Assembly: GCF_900108335.1 (NCBI RefSeq)
Contig: NZ_FNVT01000001.1
Span: 1,281,652-1,345,651 of the forward strand
DNA from: Nonomuraea solani
GTDB taxonomy: Bacteria > Actinomycetota > Actinomycetes > Streptosporangiales > Streptosporangiaceae
DNA: 64,000 bases
Direction of reading: 5' to 3'
Below, piece by piece: positions 15,876 through 25,400 of this stretch. The translations under genes were made by a program, and so were the position numbers. How positions within the stretch are numbered: the stretch's first letter is position 1; each line of letters begins with the position of its first letter. Under the pieces are notes generated by a model. That model did no database searches, had not been told where the DNA came from, and was given only the letters and a program-made list of their open reading frames with translations.

Positions 15876-16382
15876 ATGATCCGCCTCACTGTGGGACTTG
15901 CCTGCGCGCTCCTGATGGTCACGGGCTGCGCCGCCCCGGACGACCCGAGTAGGGCCGAGCTCGGATCCTGCCTCGAAGCGCGGGGAAAGGGCGGCAAGAC
16001 CGTACTAGAGGACTTCCGCCTCGTCCCGTGCACCACTCCGCAGGCCGCCTACAAGGTGATCAAGAAGGCGGGGAGCTGCGACGACATCACCAACGGATAC
16101 GTCCTGGTCGGCAGCCGCCGATCGCGCAGCCGGCTGTGCCTGACGCTGAACGCCAAACAGGGCGACTGCTTCTACCAGGAGATCGGCTTCCCCACCGGCA
16201 AGGTGTCCAAGGTGGCCTGCGGAGCGGCGGCGACCTACCGGGTCACCAAGGTGGCCGACGGGGCCGCCGACGCCTCGGTCTGCGGCGACGACGTCCCCAA
16301 CTGGACCAAGACGCCCGACGTGCTGCCGCGCGCCATCGTGTACCGGACCCCGCCGCTCACGCTCTGCGCCGACCGGCCGTGA
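15876..16382 (+). CDS. Small Cys-rich lipoprotein (LppU/SCO3897-like)
   Basis: Predicted lipoprotein of 168 aa: MIRLTVGLACALLMVTGC is a compact signal with lipobox VTGC. The mature part has about eight further Cys, in patterns such as SCDDI, RLCLTLN, GDCFYQE and VACGAAATYRV, consistent with disulfide-bonded repeats outside the membrane. This resembles the LppU/SCO3897 lipoproteins of actinomycetes, which have no known activity. It begins 11 bp after ABC half B, so it may belong to the lanthipeptide operon and could act in self-protection or export; that is inference from position only. It converges with the GH114 gene, with stops one base apart. Confidence 0.7.
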   Translation: MIRLTVGLACALLMVTGCAAPDDPSRAELGSCLEARGKGGKTVLEDFRLVPCTTPQAAYKVIKKAGSCDDITNGYVLVGSRRSRSRLCLTLNAKQGDCFYQEIGFPTGKVSKVACGAAATYRVTKVADGAADASVCGDDVPNWTKTPDVLPRAIVYRTPPLTLCADRP

Positions 16383-16383
16383 C

Positions 16384-17334
16384 TCACCTGCACGGCTTGT
16401 ACGGCTTGTCGAACAGCGAGTAGTCCGCCGGCTTCTTCAGGGAGTTGAACTTCAGCGTCTTCGACTCGGCGCAGAAGCTCGCCGGCGACGTCTCGTACTC
16501 CACGTGGAAGACCGGCTTGCCCGCCTTGACGAAGACCGACAGCTCCTCGCATTCGTCGTACTGGAAGCACTCCTCGTTGACCGCGTAGTCGAAGCTCGAC
16601 ACCAGCTCGGCGGCCTGGCTGAGGTCGTTCTTCAGGGCCGCCGACAGGCCTTTGGCGTGCGCGAGGCCGGCCAGGGCCCGGTTGTAGACGAGCTGGGTGG
16701 CGGGGGAGACGTTCCAGCCGGTGACGGATTTGCCCTCCTCGTGGGCGTTCACCACGTCGAACTCGACGCCGTCGAACCCGGCCTGCGCGCACTTGTCGAC
16801 CCGGGCCGCCATCATCTTCAGCAGGAAGTCGCGCTGGCCCTTGTCGTTGTTGATGTTGGCCCAGCGCTCGTTCGGGAACTCGGGGCTGAACGGCTTGCCC
16901 AGCAGGGAGTTGCCGTTCTTCTTGTGCCAGTCGACGAACTGCTGGTAGTCGGGGCGGAACTCCTCGATCGAGCCCGCGTCGACGTAGCAGATCGCCTTGG
17001 CGCCCCGGGCGTGGATCGCTTTGACGGCGGCCGTGTTGAGCGTCCTGTTGTTGCCGGCGGCCTCTTCGGCGGCGTACAGGTCGATGTCGAACACGGTCGG
17101 CCGCACGCACGCGCCGCCGCTCTGCGGGACCTCGCAGATGTCGACGTTGACGCCGCCGGTCGAGGCGAAGGTCTTGCCGCCCTGGAGCTGGTACTGCCAG
17201 CGGCTCTCCACCGGAGGCCGCCAAATCGCCGCCGACTCGGCCTGGGACGGCACCGCGAGGCCGGCCGCCGCGACCGGCGCCAGGGCCGTGACCACGGCGA
17301 ACCGGGTCATGAGCGTTCTGAACCGTACCGACAT
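16384..17334 (-). CDS. Secreted GH114 endo-alpha-1,4-polygalactosaminidase family protein
   Basis: Secreted protein of 316 aa from the ATG at 17334 (GAGG upstream; a GTG two codons earlier is possible). The Sec signal ends near SQAESA. The mature part is the GH114/TM1410 barrel: WQYQLQGG, VDICEVPQ, VFDIDLY, HARGAKAICYVDAGSIEEFRPD, FDGVEFDVVNAHE, KGLSAALKNDL and FDYAVNEECFQYDEC, the conserved strands and acidic residues of this family. Four to six Cys in the C-terminal half may form disulfides. Such enzymes cleave galactosaminogalactan-type polymers or modify exopolysaccharide. It is divergent from the NRPS locus across 311 bp, with no sign of functional linkage. Confidence 0.88.
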   Translation of the reverse strand: MSVRFRTLMTRFAVVTALAPVAAAGLAVPSQAESAAIWRPPVESRWQYQLQGGKTFASTGGVNVDICEVPQSGGACVRPTVFDIDLYAAEEAAGNNRTLNTAAVKAIHARGAKAICYVDAGSIEEFRPDYQQFVDWHKKNGNSLLGKPFSPEFPNERWANINNDKGQRDFLLKMMAARVDKCAQAGFDGVEFDVVNAHEEGKSVTGWNVSPATQLVYNRALAGLAHAKGLSAALKNDLSQAAELVSSFDYAVNEECFQYDECEELSVFVKAGKPVFHVEYETSPASFCAESKTLKFNSLKKPADYSLFDKPYKPCR

Positions 17335-17645
17335 GCTCACCCTCTGTTCTGCTAGGCGGAATGGGATTTCAGTAAGTAGAATGCGAAGATCTTGGCGACG
17401 AGAATCGCACAGGGCGATGACGCCCCGCCACCGGATCCGCCCAACAGATCCTTATTCCGAATGACGGAACGCTGTGATCTCTTCTGACGGCTGTCCTTTC
17501 TTGCGTCATGTGTCCCTGTTACGCACAGAAAGGCACTGCCATTGGGGCAACTCAATGGGTAAGGTCATCCCGGCATGTCACGCAAACCCGTCACAGGCCG
17601 TCAAAACTTGCACTACAAGCGCGAGCACCTAAGGCAGAACCGTTG
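17335..17645. promoter_or_regulatory. Divergent control region, GH114 gene / NRPS operon
   Basis: 311 bp, AT-richer than its surroundings. It holds an inverted repeat CCATTG-GGGCAACT-CAATGG at 17539-17558 about 90 bp before the NRPS start, a TTGCAC box near 17606, and AAGGCAG before the NRPS ATG. Short open frames here look like chance. No cluster-specific regulator gene lies next to it. Confidence 0.45.
17539..17558. promoter_or_regulatory. Inverted repeat upstream of the NRPS operon
   Basis: CCATTG and CAATGG arms flank an 8-base centre. Its position about 90 bp before the NRPS start suits an operator or activator site. Confidence 0.4.
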
Positions 17646-20600
17646 ATGGCGAGTACGGAACGGTCAATGGCGACCGATGCGTTGGAAACACCGTGCCGCG
17701 TCCACGAGGCGATCGAAGCGCAGACCCGGCGAACCCCGGAGCGCACCGCCATCGTGGCCGGGACCACCAGGCTCAGCTACGCGGAGCTGAACCGCCGCGC
17801 CGACGACGTGGCGCACGCCCTGTCCGAGCGGGGCGCCGGCCCCGGCGGGCGGGTGGGCGTCTGCCTCGATCGCGGCGAATGGCTGATCCCGGCGCTGGTC
17901 GGGGTGTGGAAGGCGGGGGCGGCCTACGTGCCGCTGGACCCGGCCTACCCGGCCGAGCGGCTGCGGTTCATGATCGAGGATGCCGCGGTGACCGCCGTCC
18001 TCACGTCAGAGGCGCTGCGCCCCGCCGGGACCGAGAGCATCCTGATCGAGGACGTGAAGCCCGGGGCCGGGCCGTTCCACGTGGCGGGAGACCCGGGCGA
18101 CCCGGCGTACGTGATCTACACCTCCGGCTCCACCGGGACCCCCAAGGGCGTGGTGGTGGAGCACCGCAACACCATGAACCTGCTGCGCTGGGAGGCCGCC
18201 GCCTACACCGCCGAGGAGCTGGGCGGCATGCTGGCCGGCGCGTCGGTGTGCTTCGACCCGTCGATCAGCCAGCTCTTCCTGCCGCTGGTGGCCGGAGGGA
18301 CGGTGATCCTGGCCGACAACCTGCTGGCGCTCCCGACCCTGCCCGCCAGGGACGAGGTGACCACGGTCTACGGGGTGCCCTCCGCGCTGGCGGTGCTGCT
18401 GCGCGACCCGCTGCCCGCCGGGGTGCGCGCGGTGTTCTCCGGCGGCGAGCCGCTGACGGGCGCGCTGGTACGGCGGATCTACGCCAACCCGGGGGTGCGG
18501 CGGGTGCTCAACCTGTACGGGCCGACCGAGTGCACCACCACCTGCGCCGTCGCCGAAGTGAGCCGGGACCGGGACGACGAGCCGCCCCTGGGCGAGCCGA
18601 TCGCCGGCGCGGTGTTCTCGGTACGCGACGCGCACGGCGCCCCCGTTCCCGACGGAGAGCCGGGCGAGTTGTGGATCGGCGGTCCGGTGGTGACCCGGGG
18701 ATACCTGGGGCACGAATCGGCCGCTTTCCGTACGGAGCCGGACGGCACCCGCGTCTACCGCAGCGGCGACATGGTCCGCAGGGTGGCGGGGGAGCTGCGC
18801 TTCGCCGGCCGGGCCGACGACCAGGTCAAGATCCGCGGCTACCGGGTGGAGCCGGGCGAGGTGGAGGCCGCGCTGTCCGCCCATCCGGCGGTGCGCGGGG
18901 CCGCCGTGTTGGTCGCGTACGACGGTGACGGCGTCGCCTCCCTCGTCGGCCATGTGGCGGCCACCGGCGTCGGCGAGCCCGAGCTGCGCGAATGGCTGCT
19001 GGCCCGCTTACCCGGTCACCTGGTGCCGACCAGGATCGGCGTGGCCGGCGAACTGCCGCTCGGCCCCAACGGCAAGGTCGATCGCGCGGCCCTGCCCGAG
19101 CTGCGCGCCTCCCGGTCGGCGCGCACGGCGCCCGTCGCCCCCCGGGACGACGACGAGCTCCTGGTGACCGAGGTGATCGCCGGGGTGCTCGGCCTGCCGG
19201 AGGACGAGGTCGGGGTGCACGACCGCTTCGCCGAGCTGGGCGGGCATTCGCTGGCCGCGGCGCGGGTGGTCATCGAGCTGTCGCGCAGGCTCGGGCGTAC
19301 CGTGCCCCTGGCGGCCTTCCTGACCGAACCGACCGCGGCGGGCCTGGCCCGCCGGTTGGCACAGGCCGGATCACAGCCGGTACGGCGGAGCGGACGGACC
19401 CGCTACCCGCTCACCGGCATGCAGCGCGAGTTCTGGACTCTCCGGCAACTCCACCCGCACACCCCCGTCACCACGCTCGGGATCCGGCTGCGCGTGCGCG
19501 GCCCGCACGACGCCGCCGCACTGAACTCGGCGCTGGACGCCGTGGTCCGCCGGCACGAGGTGCTGCGCAGCACCGTCGCCGTCGGCGAGGACGGCGTGCC
19601 GTACAGCGTGGTGCATCCGCCGGCCTCTGTGACCCTTCTCAAACACGCGGCGGGCGAGGACCCGGAGCAGGTGGCCAGGGCCGCGGCGGCGCACGTGTTC
19701 GACGTGACGAGCGAGGTGCCGCTGCTCCGGGCCCACCTGTGCCCGCTGGGCGAGGACGCCGAACTGGTGGTCGTGGTGGACCACCTAGCCTTCGACGGCG
19801 CCTCGGCCGGGGTGCTGATGAGCGAGCTGGCCGCCGAACTGGCAGGCCGGCCGGTCCCCGGGCCCGCTGTTCAGGTCGGCGATGTGGCCGTACAGGAGCA
19901 GGAACGGCCGCTGCGGCCCCAGGAGTTCTGGCGGGACGAGCTGGCGGGCGCGCCGGTCGCGGGACCGCCGCCGGCGGACCTGACGACCGGCAGGGTGATC
20001 CGGCCGCTGCCGGAAGAGCTCGTGACGGGCGTGAGCACGCTGGCACGGGAGAGCGACGCCACCCCGTTCGCGGTGTACCTGGCCGCGCTCGGCCTGGCCG
20101 GCGGCGAGCCCGACACCCTTGTCGGGATGGTCGCGGCCCGGCGCGCCGGGCCGGAGCTGAGCGACGTGATCGGCCCTCTGGTGGACACGCTGCCGGTACG
20201 GCTGCGGCCGGCCGGCGCGCTCACCTTCCGGGACCTGGTCCGGCAGGCCGCCGCCGCGACCACCCGGGCGCTGCTGCACCAGGAGATCCCGCCCGCCGAG
20301 CTGCCCCGCGCCCCGGTCCTGCTGGCCATGCAGCACGCCGACGTGCCGGTGCGCCTGGACGGCCTGGAACTGCTCACCGACCTGGGCTCGGGCGCCGCCG
20401 GTCACGAGCTGAGCGTGCTCGTCAACCAGAGCGTGGCCGGTGCCGAACTGCAACTGGAGTACGGCACCGCCCGGCTCGACGCGGGCCGGGCCGAGGCGTA
20501 CCTGGACCGGCTGCTGTGGCTGCTGCGGTGCGCGCTGGACGGCCCGGACCGGCCGCTGCCGGCGTTCGACCTCGTCACCCCGGACGAACGCGCCGCGCTG

Positions 20601-22403
20601 CTGGCCCTCGCGACCGGTCCGGAACTGCCGGACTTTCCCGCGACGGTGCCAGAGGCGCTGGCGGCCCACACCGGCCCGGTGGCCGTGGTCGGCCCGGACG
20701 GCGCCTCGCTCGGTTACGCCGAGCTGCGGGCCTGGTCCGGCAGGGTGTCGGCGGGGCTGCGTGAGCACGGGGTGCGGCCGGGCGACGTGGTCGGGGTCTG
20801 CCTGCCGCGCGACCACCTGATGCCCGCGGCCCTGCTGGCGGTGTGGGGGGCGGGCGCGGCCTACCTGCCGCTGGATCCGGAGCACCCGGCCGAGCGGCTG
20901 CGCTGGCTGGCGCAGGACGCCGGCGTGCGGGTGGTCCTCACCCGGGGCGGCCTCCCCGCCGTCCCCGGCGTCACCACCTTGGACGCGGACCATCTCGCCA
21001 CCGCCCGAACCGGACCGGCCGAGCCCGCGACCACCCGAACCGGGCATACCGTCCACGACGGACCGGCGGTGCCGCACACGGCGAGGCCCGACGACCTGGC
21101 GTACGTGCTCTACACCTCCGGTTCCACCGGCAAGCCCAAGGGCGTCGAGGTCACCCACGGAAACCTCGCCGCCTACGTCGCCGGCCTGGTGACCGAGCTG
21201 GGGCTGGGCCCGGAGATCGTGCAGCCGGCCGTGGCGCCGCTGACCTTCGACACCTCAGCGTCCGAGCTGTGGGTCCCGCTGAGCATCGGCGGCACCTGCG
21301 TCGTGGTCGACCGGGCCACGGCCGTGGACGGGCACGCGCTCGCCGGCAGGATCGCGGACGTCAAGGCCACGGTGATCGACCTGGTGCCCACCACGTACCG
21401 GATGTTGCTGGCCGCGGGCTGGGCCGGCGATCCGGGCCTGATCGCCATCACCGGCGGCGAGGCCCTGGACCCGGCCCTCGCCGGGCAGATCCTGCCCAGG
21501 GCCGGCAAGCTGTGGAACACCTACGGCCCCACCGAGGCCACGGTCGCCTCCATCCAGCACGAACTGGACCCCCACGACACCGGCCCGGTGCCGATCGGGC
21601 GGCCGATGCCGGGCGAGCGGGCCTACGTGGTCGACTCCGAGCTGCGCCTGGTCCCGCCGGGCGCGATCGGCGAGCTGCTGCTGGGCGGCGCCGGTGTGGC
21701 CCGGGGCTACCGGGACCGGCCCGACCTGACCGCGGCCGCGTACGTCGACGACCCCTTCGTGCCCGGCGGCCGGTGTTACCGCACCGGCGACCTGGCACGA
21801 TGGCGGCCCGACGGGACGCTGGAGTTCCACGGCCGCCGAGACCACCAGGTGAAGGTACGCGGATACCGGATCGAACTGGGCGAGATCGAAGCCGTGCTGC
21901 GCGAGGTGGCCGACGGCGTGGTGACCGTGACCGGCGAGGGGGCGGAAGCCCACCTGGTCGGCCACGTCGCGCCCGAGACCGCCGACCTGGCCGCCGCCGA
22001 GCGGCACCTGCGGGCGCGGCTGCCCGGCCACATGGTGCCCCGGCGCTGGGTCGCGCTGCCCGGCCTGCCCACCCTGCCCAACGGCAAGGTCGACCGGGCC
22101 GCCCTGCCCGAGCCGGACGACGGCCGGAAGGCCGAACGGGCGGCGCCGGGCACCGACTCGGAACGCCTGGTGGCCACCATCTGGGCCGCCGTCCTGGACC
22201 GGCCCGCCATCTGGGCCGACGACGACTTTTTCGCCCTGGGTGGGCATTCCTTCGCCGCGACGCGGGTGGCGAGCCGGCTCCGAGAGACGCTGGGGCTGGC
22301 CGTACCGGTGCGGTTGCTGTTCGAACGACCGTTGCTCGCCGACTTCGCCGCCGGGCTGGAAGACCTTCTGATCGCCGAACTGATGAACGGGAGCGACGCA
22401 TGA
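17646..22403 (+). CDS. Non-ribosomal peptide synthetase, A-T-C-A-T (initiation)
   Basis: Two-module NRPS of 1585 aa that loads the first amino acid and joins the second. Domain order with approximate residues: A1 20-500 (core YTSGSTGTPKG at 158, LYGPTE at 290), T1 533 (LGGHSLAAAR), C 587-980 (active-site motif DHLAFDG, with Asp for the first His of HHxxxDG), A2 994-1490 (YTSGSTGKPKG, TYGPTE), T2 1533 (LGGHSFAATR). A1 has no preceding C domain, so this protein starts the chain. Start at 17646 (AAGGCAG upstream) is uncertain; ATG at 17670 is an alternative. The end overlaps the next gene by ATGA. A TTA codon at 19008-19010 suggests bldA control. No MbtH-like gene was seen. Confidence 0.9.
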   Translation: MASTERSMATDALETPCRVHEAIEAQTRRTPERTAIVAGTTRLSYAELNRRADDVAHALSERGAGPGGRVGVCLDRGEWLIPALVGVWKAGAAYVPLDPAYPAERLRFMIEDAAVTAVLTSEALRPAGTESILIEDVKPGAGPFHVAGDPGDPAYVIYTSGSTGTPKGVVVEHRNTMNLLRWEAAAYTAEELGGMLAGASVCFDPSISQLFLPLVAGGTVILADNLLALPTLPARDEVTTVYGVPSALAVLLRDPLPAGVRAVFSGGEPLTGALVRRIYANPGVRRVLNLYGPTECTTTCAVAEVSRDRDDEPPLGEPIAGAVFSVRDAHGAPVPDGEPGELWIGGPVVTRGYLGHESAAFRTEPDGTRVYRSGDMVRRVAGELRFAGRADDQVKIRGYRVEPGEVEAALSAHPAVRGAAVLVAYDGDGVASLVGHVAATGVGEPELREWLLARLPGHLVPTRIGVAGELPLGPNGKVDRAALPELRASRSARTAPVAPRDDDELLVTEVIAGVLGLPEDEVGVHDRFAELGGHSLAAARVVIELSRRLGRTVPLAAFLTEPTAAGLARRLAQAGSQPVRRSGRTRYPLTGMQREFWTLRQLHPHTPVTTLGIRLRVRGPHDAAALNSALDAVVRRHEVLRSTVAVGEDGVPYSVVHPPASVTLLKHAAGEDPEQVARAAAAHVFDVTSEVPLLRAHLCPLGEDAELVVVVDHLAFDGASAGVLMSELAAELAGRPVPGPAVQVGDVAVQEQERPLRPQEFWRDELAGAPVAGPPPADLTTGRVIRPLPEELVTGVSTLARESDATPFAVYLAALGLAGGEPDTLVGMVAARRAGPELSDVIGPLVDTLPVRLRPAGALTFRDLVRQAAAATTRALLHQEIPPAELPRAPVLLAMQHADVPVRLDGLELLTDLGSGAAGHELSVLVNQSVAGAELQLEYGTARLDAGRAEAYLDRLLWLLRCALDGPDRPLPAFDLVTPDERAALLALATGPELPDFPATVPEALAAHTGPVAVVGPDGASLGYAELRAWSGRVSAGLREHGVRPGDVVGVCLPRDHLMPAALLAVWGAGAAYLPLDPEHPAERLRWLAQDAGVRVVLTRGGLPAVPGVTTLDADHLATARTGPAEPATTRTGHTVHDGPAVPHTARPDDLAYVLYTSGSTGKPKGVEVTHGNLAAYVAGLVTELGLGPEIVQPAVAPLTFDTSASELWVPLSIGGTCVVVDRATAVDGHALAGRIADVKATVIDLVPTTYRMLLAAGWAGDPGLIAITGGEALDPALAGQILPRAGKLWNTYGPTEATVASIQHELDPHDTGPVPIGRPMPGERAYVVDSELRLVPPGAIGELLLGGAGVARGYRDRPDLTAAAYVDDPFVPGGRCYRTGDLARWRPDGTLEFHGRRDHQVKVRGYRIELGEIEAVLREVADGVVTVTGEGAEAHLVGHVAPETADLAAAERHLRARLPGHMVPRRWVALPGLPTLPNGKVDRAALPEPDDGRKAERAAPGTDSERLVATIWAAVLDRPAIWADDDFFALGGHSFAATRVASRLRETLGLAVPVRLLFERPLLADFAAGLEDLLIAELMNGSDA

Positions 22404-25400
22404 CCGAGGTTCGCCCGGACCGGATCGCCGAATTACTCCGGTCCCGGTTCGCCGTCGCCCAGGCAGCGGCCGAATCCTCCGGGAGCGCGGGCATTCCGGC
22501 GCTGTCCACGACGGACATGCCCCTGTCGCCGGCCCAGGAGCGGCTGTGGTTCCTGGCCCAGCTCGAACCGGAGAGCGCGGCGTACAACGTGCCGCTGGCG
22601 CTGCGGCTGAGCGGGCCGGTGGACGTCGCCGCCCTCACCGGCGCGGTGTCCGACCTGGCCGAGCGGCACTGGATCCTGCGCGGCGTCATCGAGGACGGGA
22701 GGGTGCGGCCGGCCGGCCGCGTACCCGTCTCCGTCGTGGACGTGGACCCCGCCGAACTGGAGCGGGAGCTGTCCGAGCGGGCGTGGCGGCCGTTCCGGCT
22801 GGACGCAGAGCCGCCCATGCGGGCCACGGTGTTCCGGCTCGGCGGCGACGAGTGCGTGCTCGCGCTGACCCTGCACCACATCGCCACCGACGCGTGGTCG
22901 GAAGGGCTGCTGCTGCGCGACCTCTCGGCCCTGTACGCGGCCCGCCTCGGCCTGACCCCGCCGCCCGAACCCCCGGCCCTGCAGTACGCCGATGTCGCCG
23001 CCTGGGAGGCCGGCCGGCCCGAGACCGGCCTGGACTGGTGGACGGAGCGCCTGGCCGGCCTGCCGCCGGTGCTGGACCTGCCCGCCACCCACCCCCGCCC
23101 GGCCGTCTCCACCTGGCAGGGGGCCTCGGTCAGGGTCGAGGTGCCCGAGGCCCTGTCCGCCAAGGTCCGCGCGGCGGCGGGCGCGACGCCGTTCATGGTG
23201 TTCCTGGCCGGTTTGCAGGCGCTGCTGGCCCGTCTGTCCGGCGGTGACGACATCGCCGTCGGCGTCCCGCACGCCGGACGCCACCACCCGGACGCCGAGG
23301 AGGTGGTGGGCTGTTTCATCAACACGCTGGTGATGCGTACCGACACCTCCGGCGACCCGACCGGCGCCGAGCTCCTGGGCCGGGCCCGCGCCACCGCGCT
23401 CGACGCGTTCACCCACGCCGCCACGCCGTTCGAGCGGATCGTGGAGCGGCTGCAGCCGGAGCGGAACTTGTCGGTCACCCCGCTGTTCCAGGTGATGCTC
23501 AACGTGTACGACGCCGGCCCGCCGGTGAACCTGCCCGGCGTCGGCGTACGGGCCGAGCCGCTGCCCTCTCCCACGGCCAAGTTCGACCTGAACCTGCAGC
23601 TCGGCGACGACGGGACACGGTTCTCGGGCGAGCTGCGCTACCGCACCGACCTGTTCGACGAGCCCGCCGCGCGGCAGCTCGTGGACTGGTACGTGGCGCT
23701 CCTGGACGCGATGCTCACCGAACCGGACCAGCCCGTCCGGCTGCCCACCGGCGCCGACCTGCGCGGCCCCGCCCTGGAATGGGCGGCCGGCGTGCCGCTG
23801 CACGGCTACTTCGAGCGGATCGCCGACACCGTCCCCGACGCGCTCGCGGTGTTCGCCTCGTCCGGCGACGGGCTCAGCTACGCGGAGCTGGAACGGCGCG
23901 CCAACCAGGTCGCGCACTGGCTGCTGGCCCAAGGAGTACGCCCCCAGGAGCCGGTCGGCGTGCTCATGGAACGTCGCCCCGAGCTGGCGGTCGCCCTGCT
24001 GGGCGTGCTCAAGGCGGGCGCCGCCTACCTGCCGCTGGACCCGATCTACCCGGCCCGGCGGACCGAGTCCGTGGTCGCCACCGCGGGCGTCCGGATCGTC
24101 CTGACCGAGGCGGAGATCGCCGACACCGCAGACCAGTCCGGAGATCGCCCGGACGTACCCGTACCGCCCGATCACCTGGCGTACGTGATCTACACCTCGG
24201 GCTCCACCGGAGAGCCCAAGGGCGTCGCCGTCGAACACCGGCAGATCACCCACTACCTGGGCGCGATCGCCGACCACCTCCCCGGCGACCTCGCCTCCTT
24301 CGCCCTGGTGTCCACCACCGCCGCGGACCTGGGCCTGACCAACGTCCTGTGGCCGCTGACCACGGGCGCCACCCTGCACCTGATCGACCACGAGACGGCC
24401 ACCGACCCGGACGCCTACGCCGCCCACCAGGCCGCGCACCCGGTGGACGCGGTGAAGATGGTGCCCAGCCAGCTGGAACTGCTGGGCATGACCGCGCTGC
24501 CCGGGAAACTGCTGGTCCTGGCCGGTGAGGCGGTGACGGCCGACCTGGTCGAACGGGTCCGCGCGGCCCGCCCCGACCTGGCGGTGAAGATCTACTACGG
24601 CCCCAGCGAGACCACGATCACCGCGCTGGCCTGCGACGCGGCCGAGGTCAGGCCGGGCCTGGCGCCCCTGGGCCGGCCGCTGGCGAACGTGGTGTGCCGG
24701 GTCGTCGACGGCGCGGGCCGGCCGCTGCCGCACGGCGTGCCCGGAGAGCTGTGGATCGGCGGGCCCGGCGTGGCCCGCGGCTATCTCAACCGGCCCGGCC
24801 TGACCGCCGAGCGCTTCACGGACGGCTGGTACCGCACCGGCGACCGGGTGCGCATCGGCCCCGGCGGGCTCGTCGAGTTCCTGGGCCGTGTCGACGACCA
24901 GGTCAAGGTGCGCGGGTTCCGGGTCGAGCTCGGCGAGGTCACCGCGGCGCTGCGGGCCCTGCCGCAGGTCGCCGAGGCTTTCGTGCAGCCGGTCGGCGAC
25001 GGGGCCCTGCGGCGGCTGGCCGCCTGGGTCACGCCCGACGGCCTGGACGCGGCGGCCATCCGCGCGGCGCTGCGGGAGCGGCTGCCCGACTACATGGTCC
25101 CCGCCGCCATCGGCTCGCTGAAAACGTTTCCGCTCACCCCGAACGGCAAGGTGGACCGGGCGGCCCTGCCACTCCCCGAGGCCGCGCCGGCGGCGCGGGC
25201 ACCCCTGAGCACTCCCGCGGAATGCCTGGTCGCCGAGGTCTGGGCCGAGGTGCTGGAGCTGCCGCGGGTGTGGGCGGACGACGACTTCTTCGTCCTGGGC
25301 GGGCATTCGTTCGCCGCCACCCGGGTGACCGGCCGGCTGCGGGAGCGGCTCGGCGCGCCGGTTCCGGTGCGGCTGCTGTTCGAGCACCCGGTGCTCGCCG

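Noticed and set aside
16384..17334. GH114 gene as part of the NRPS or lanthipeptide cluster
   Set aside because: It is on the opposite strand, divergent from the NRPS, and its polysaccharide-directed activity has no obvious link to either peptide.
17352..17555. 67-codon minus-strand frame upstream of the NRPS
   Set aside because: No ribosome site, no recognisable protein features, and it occupies the AT-richer control region.
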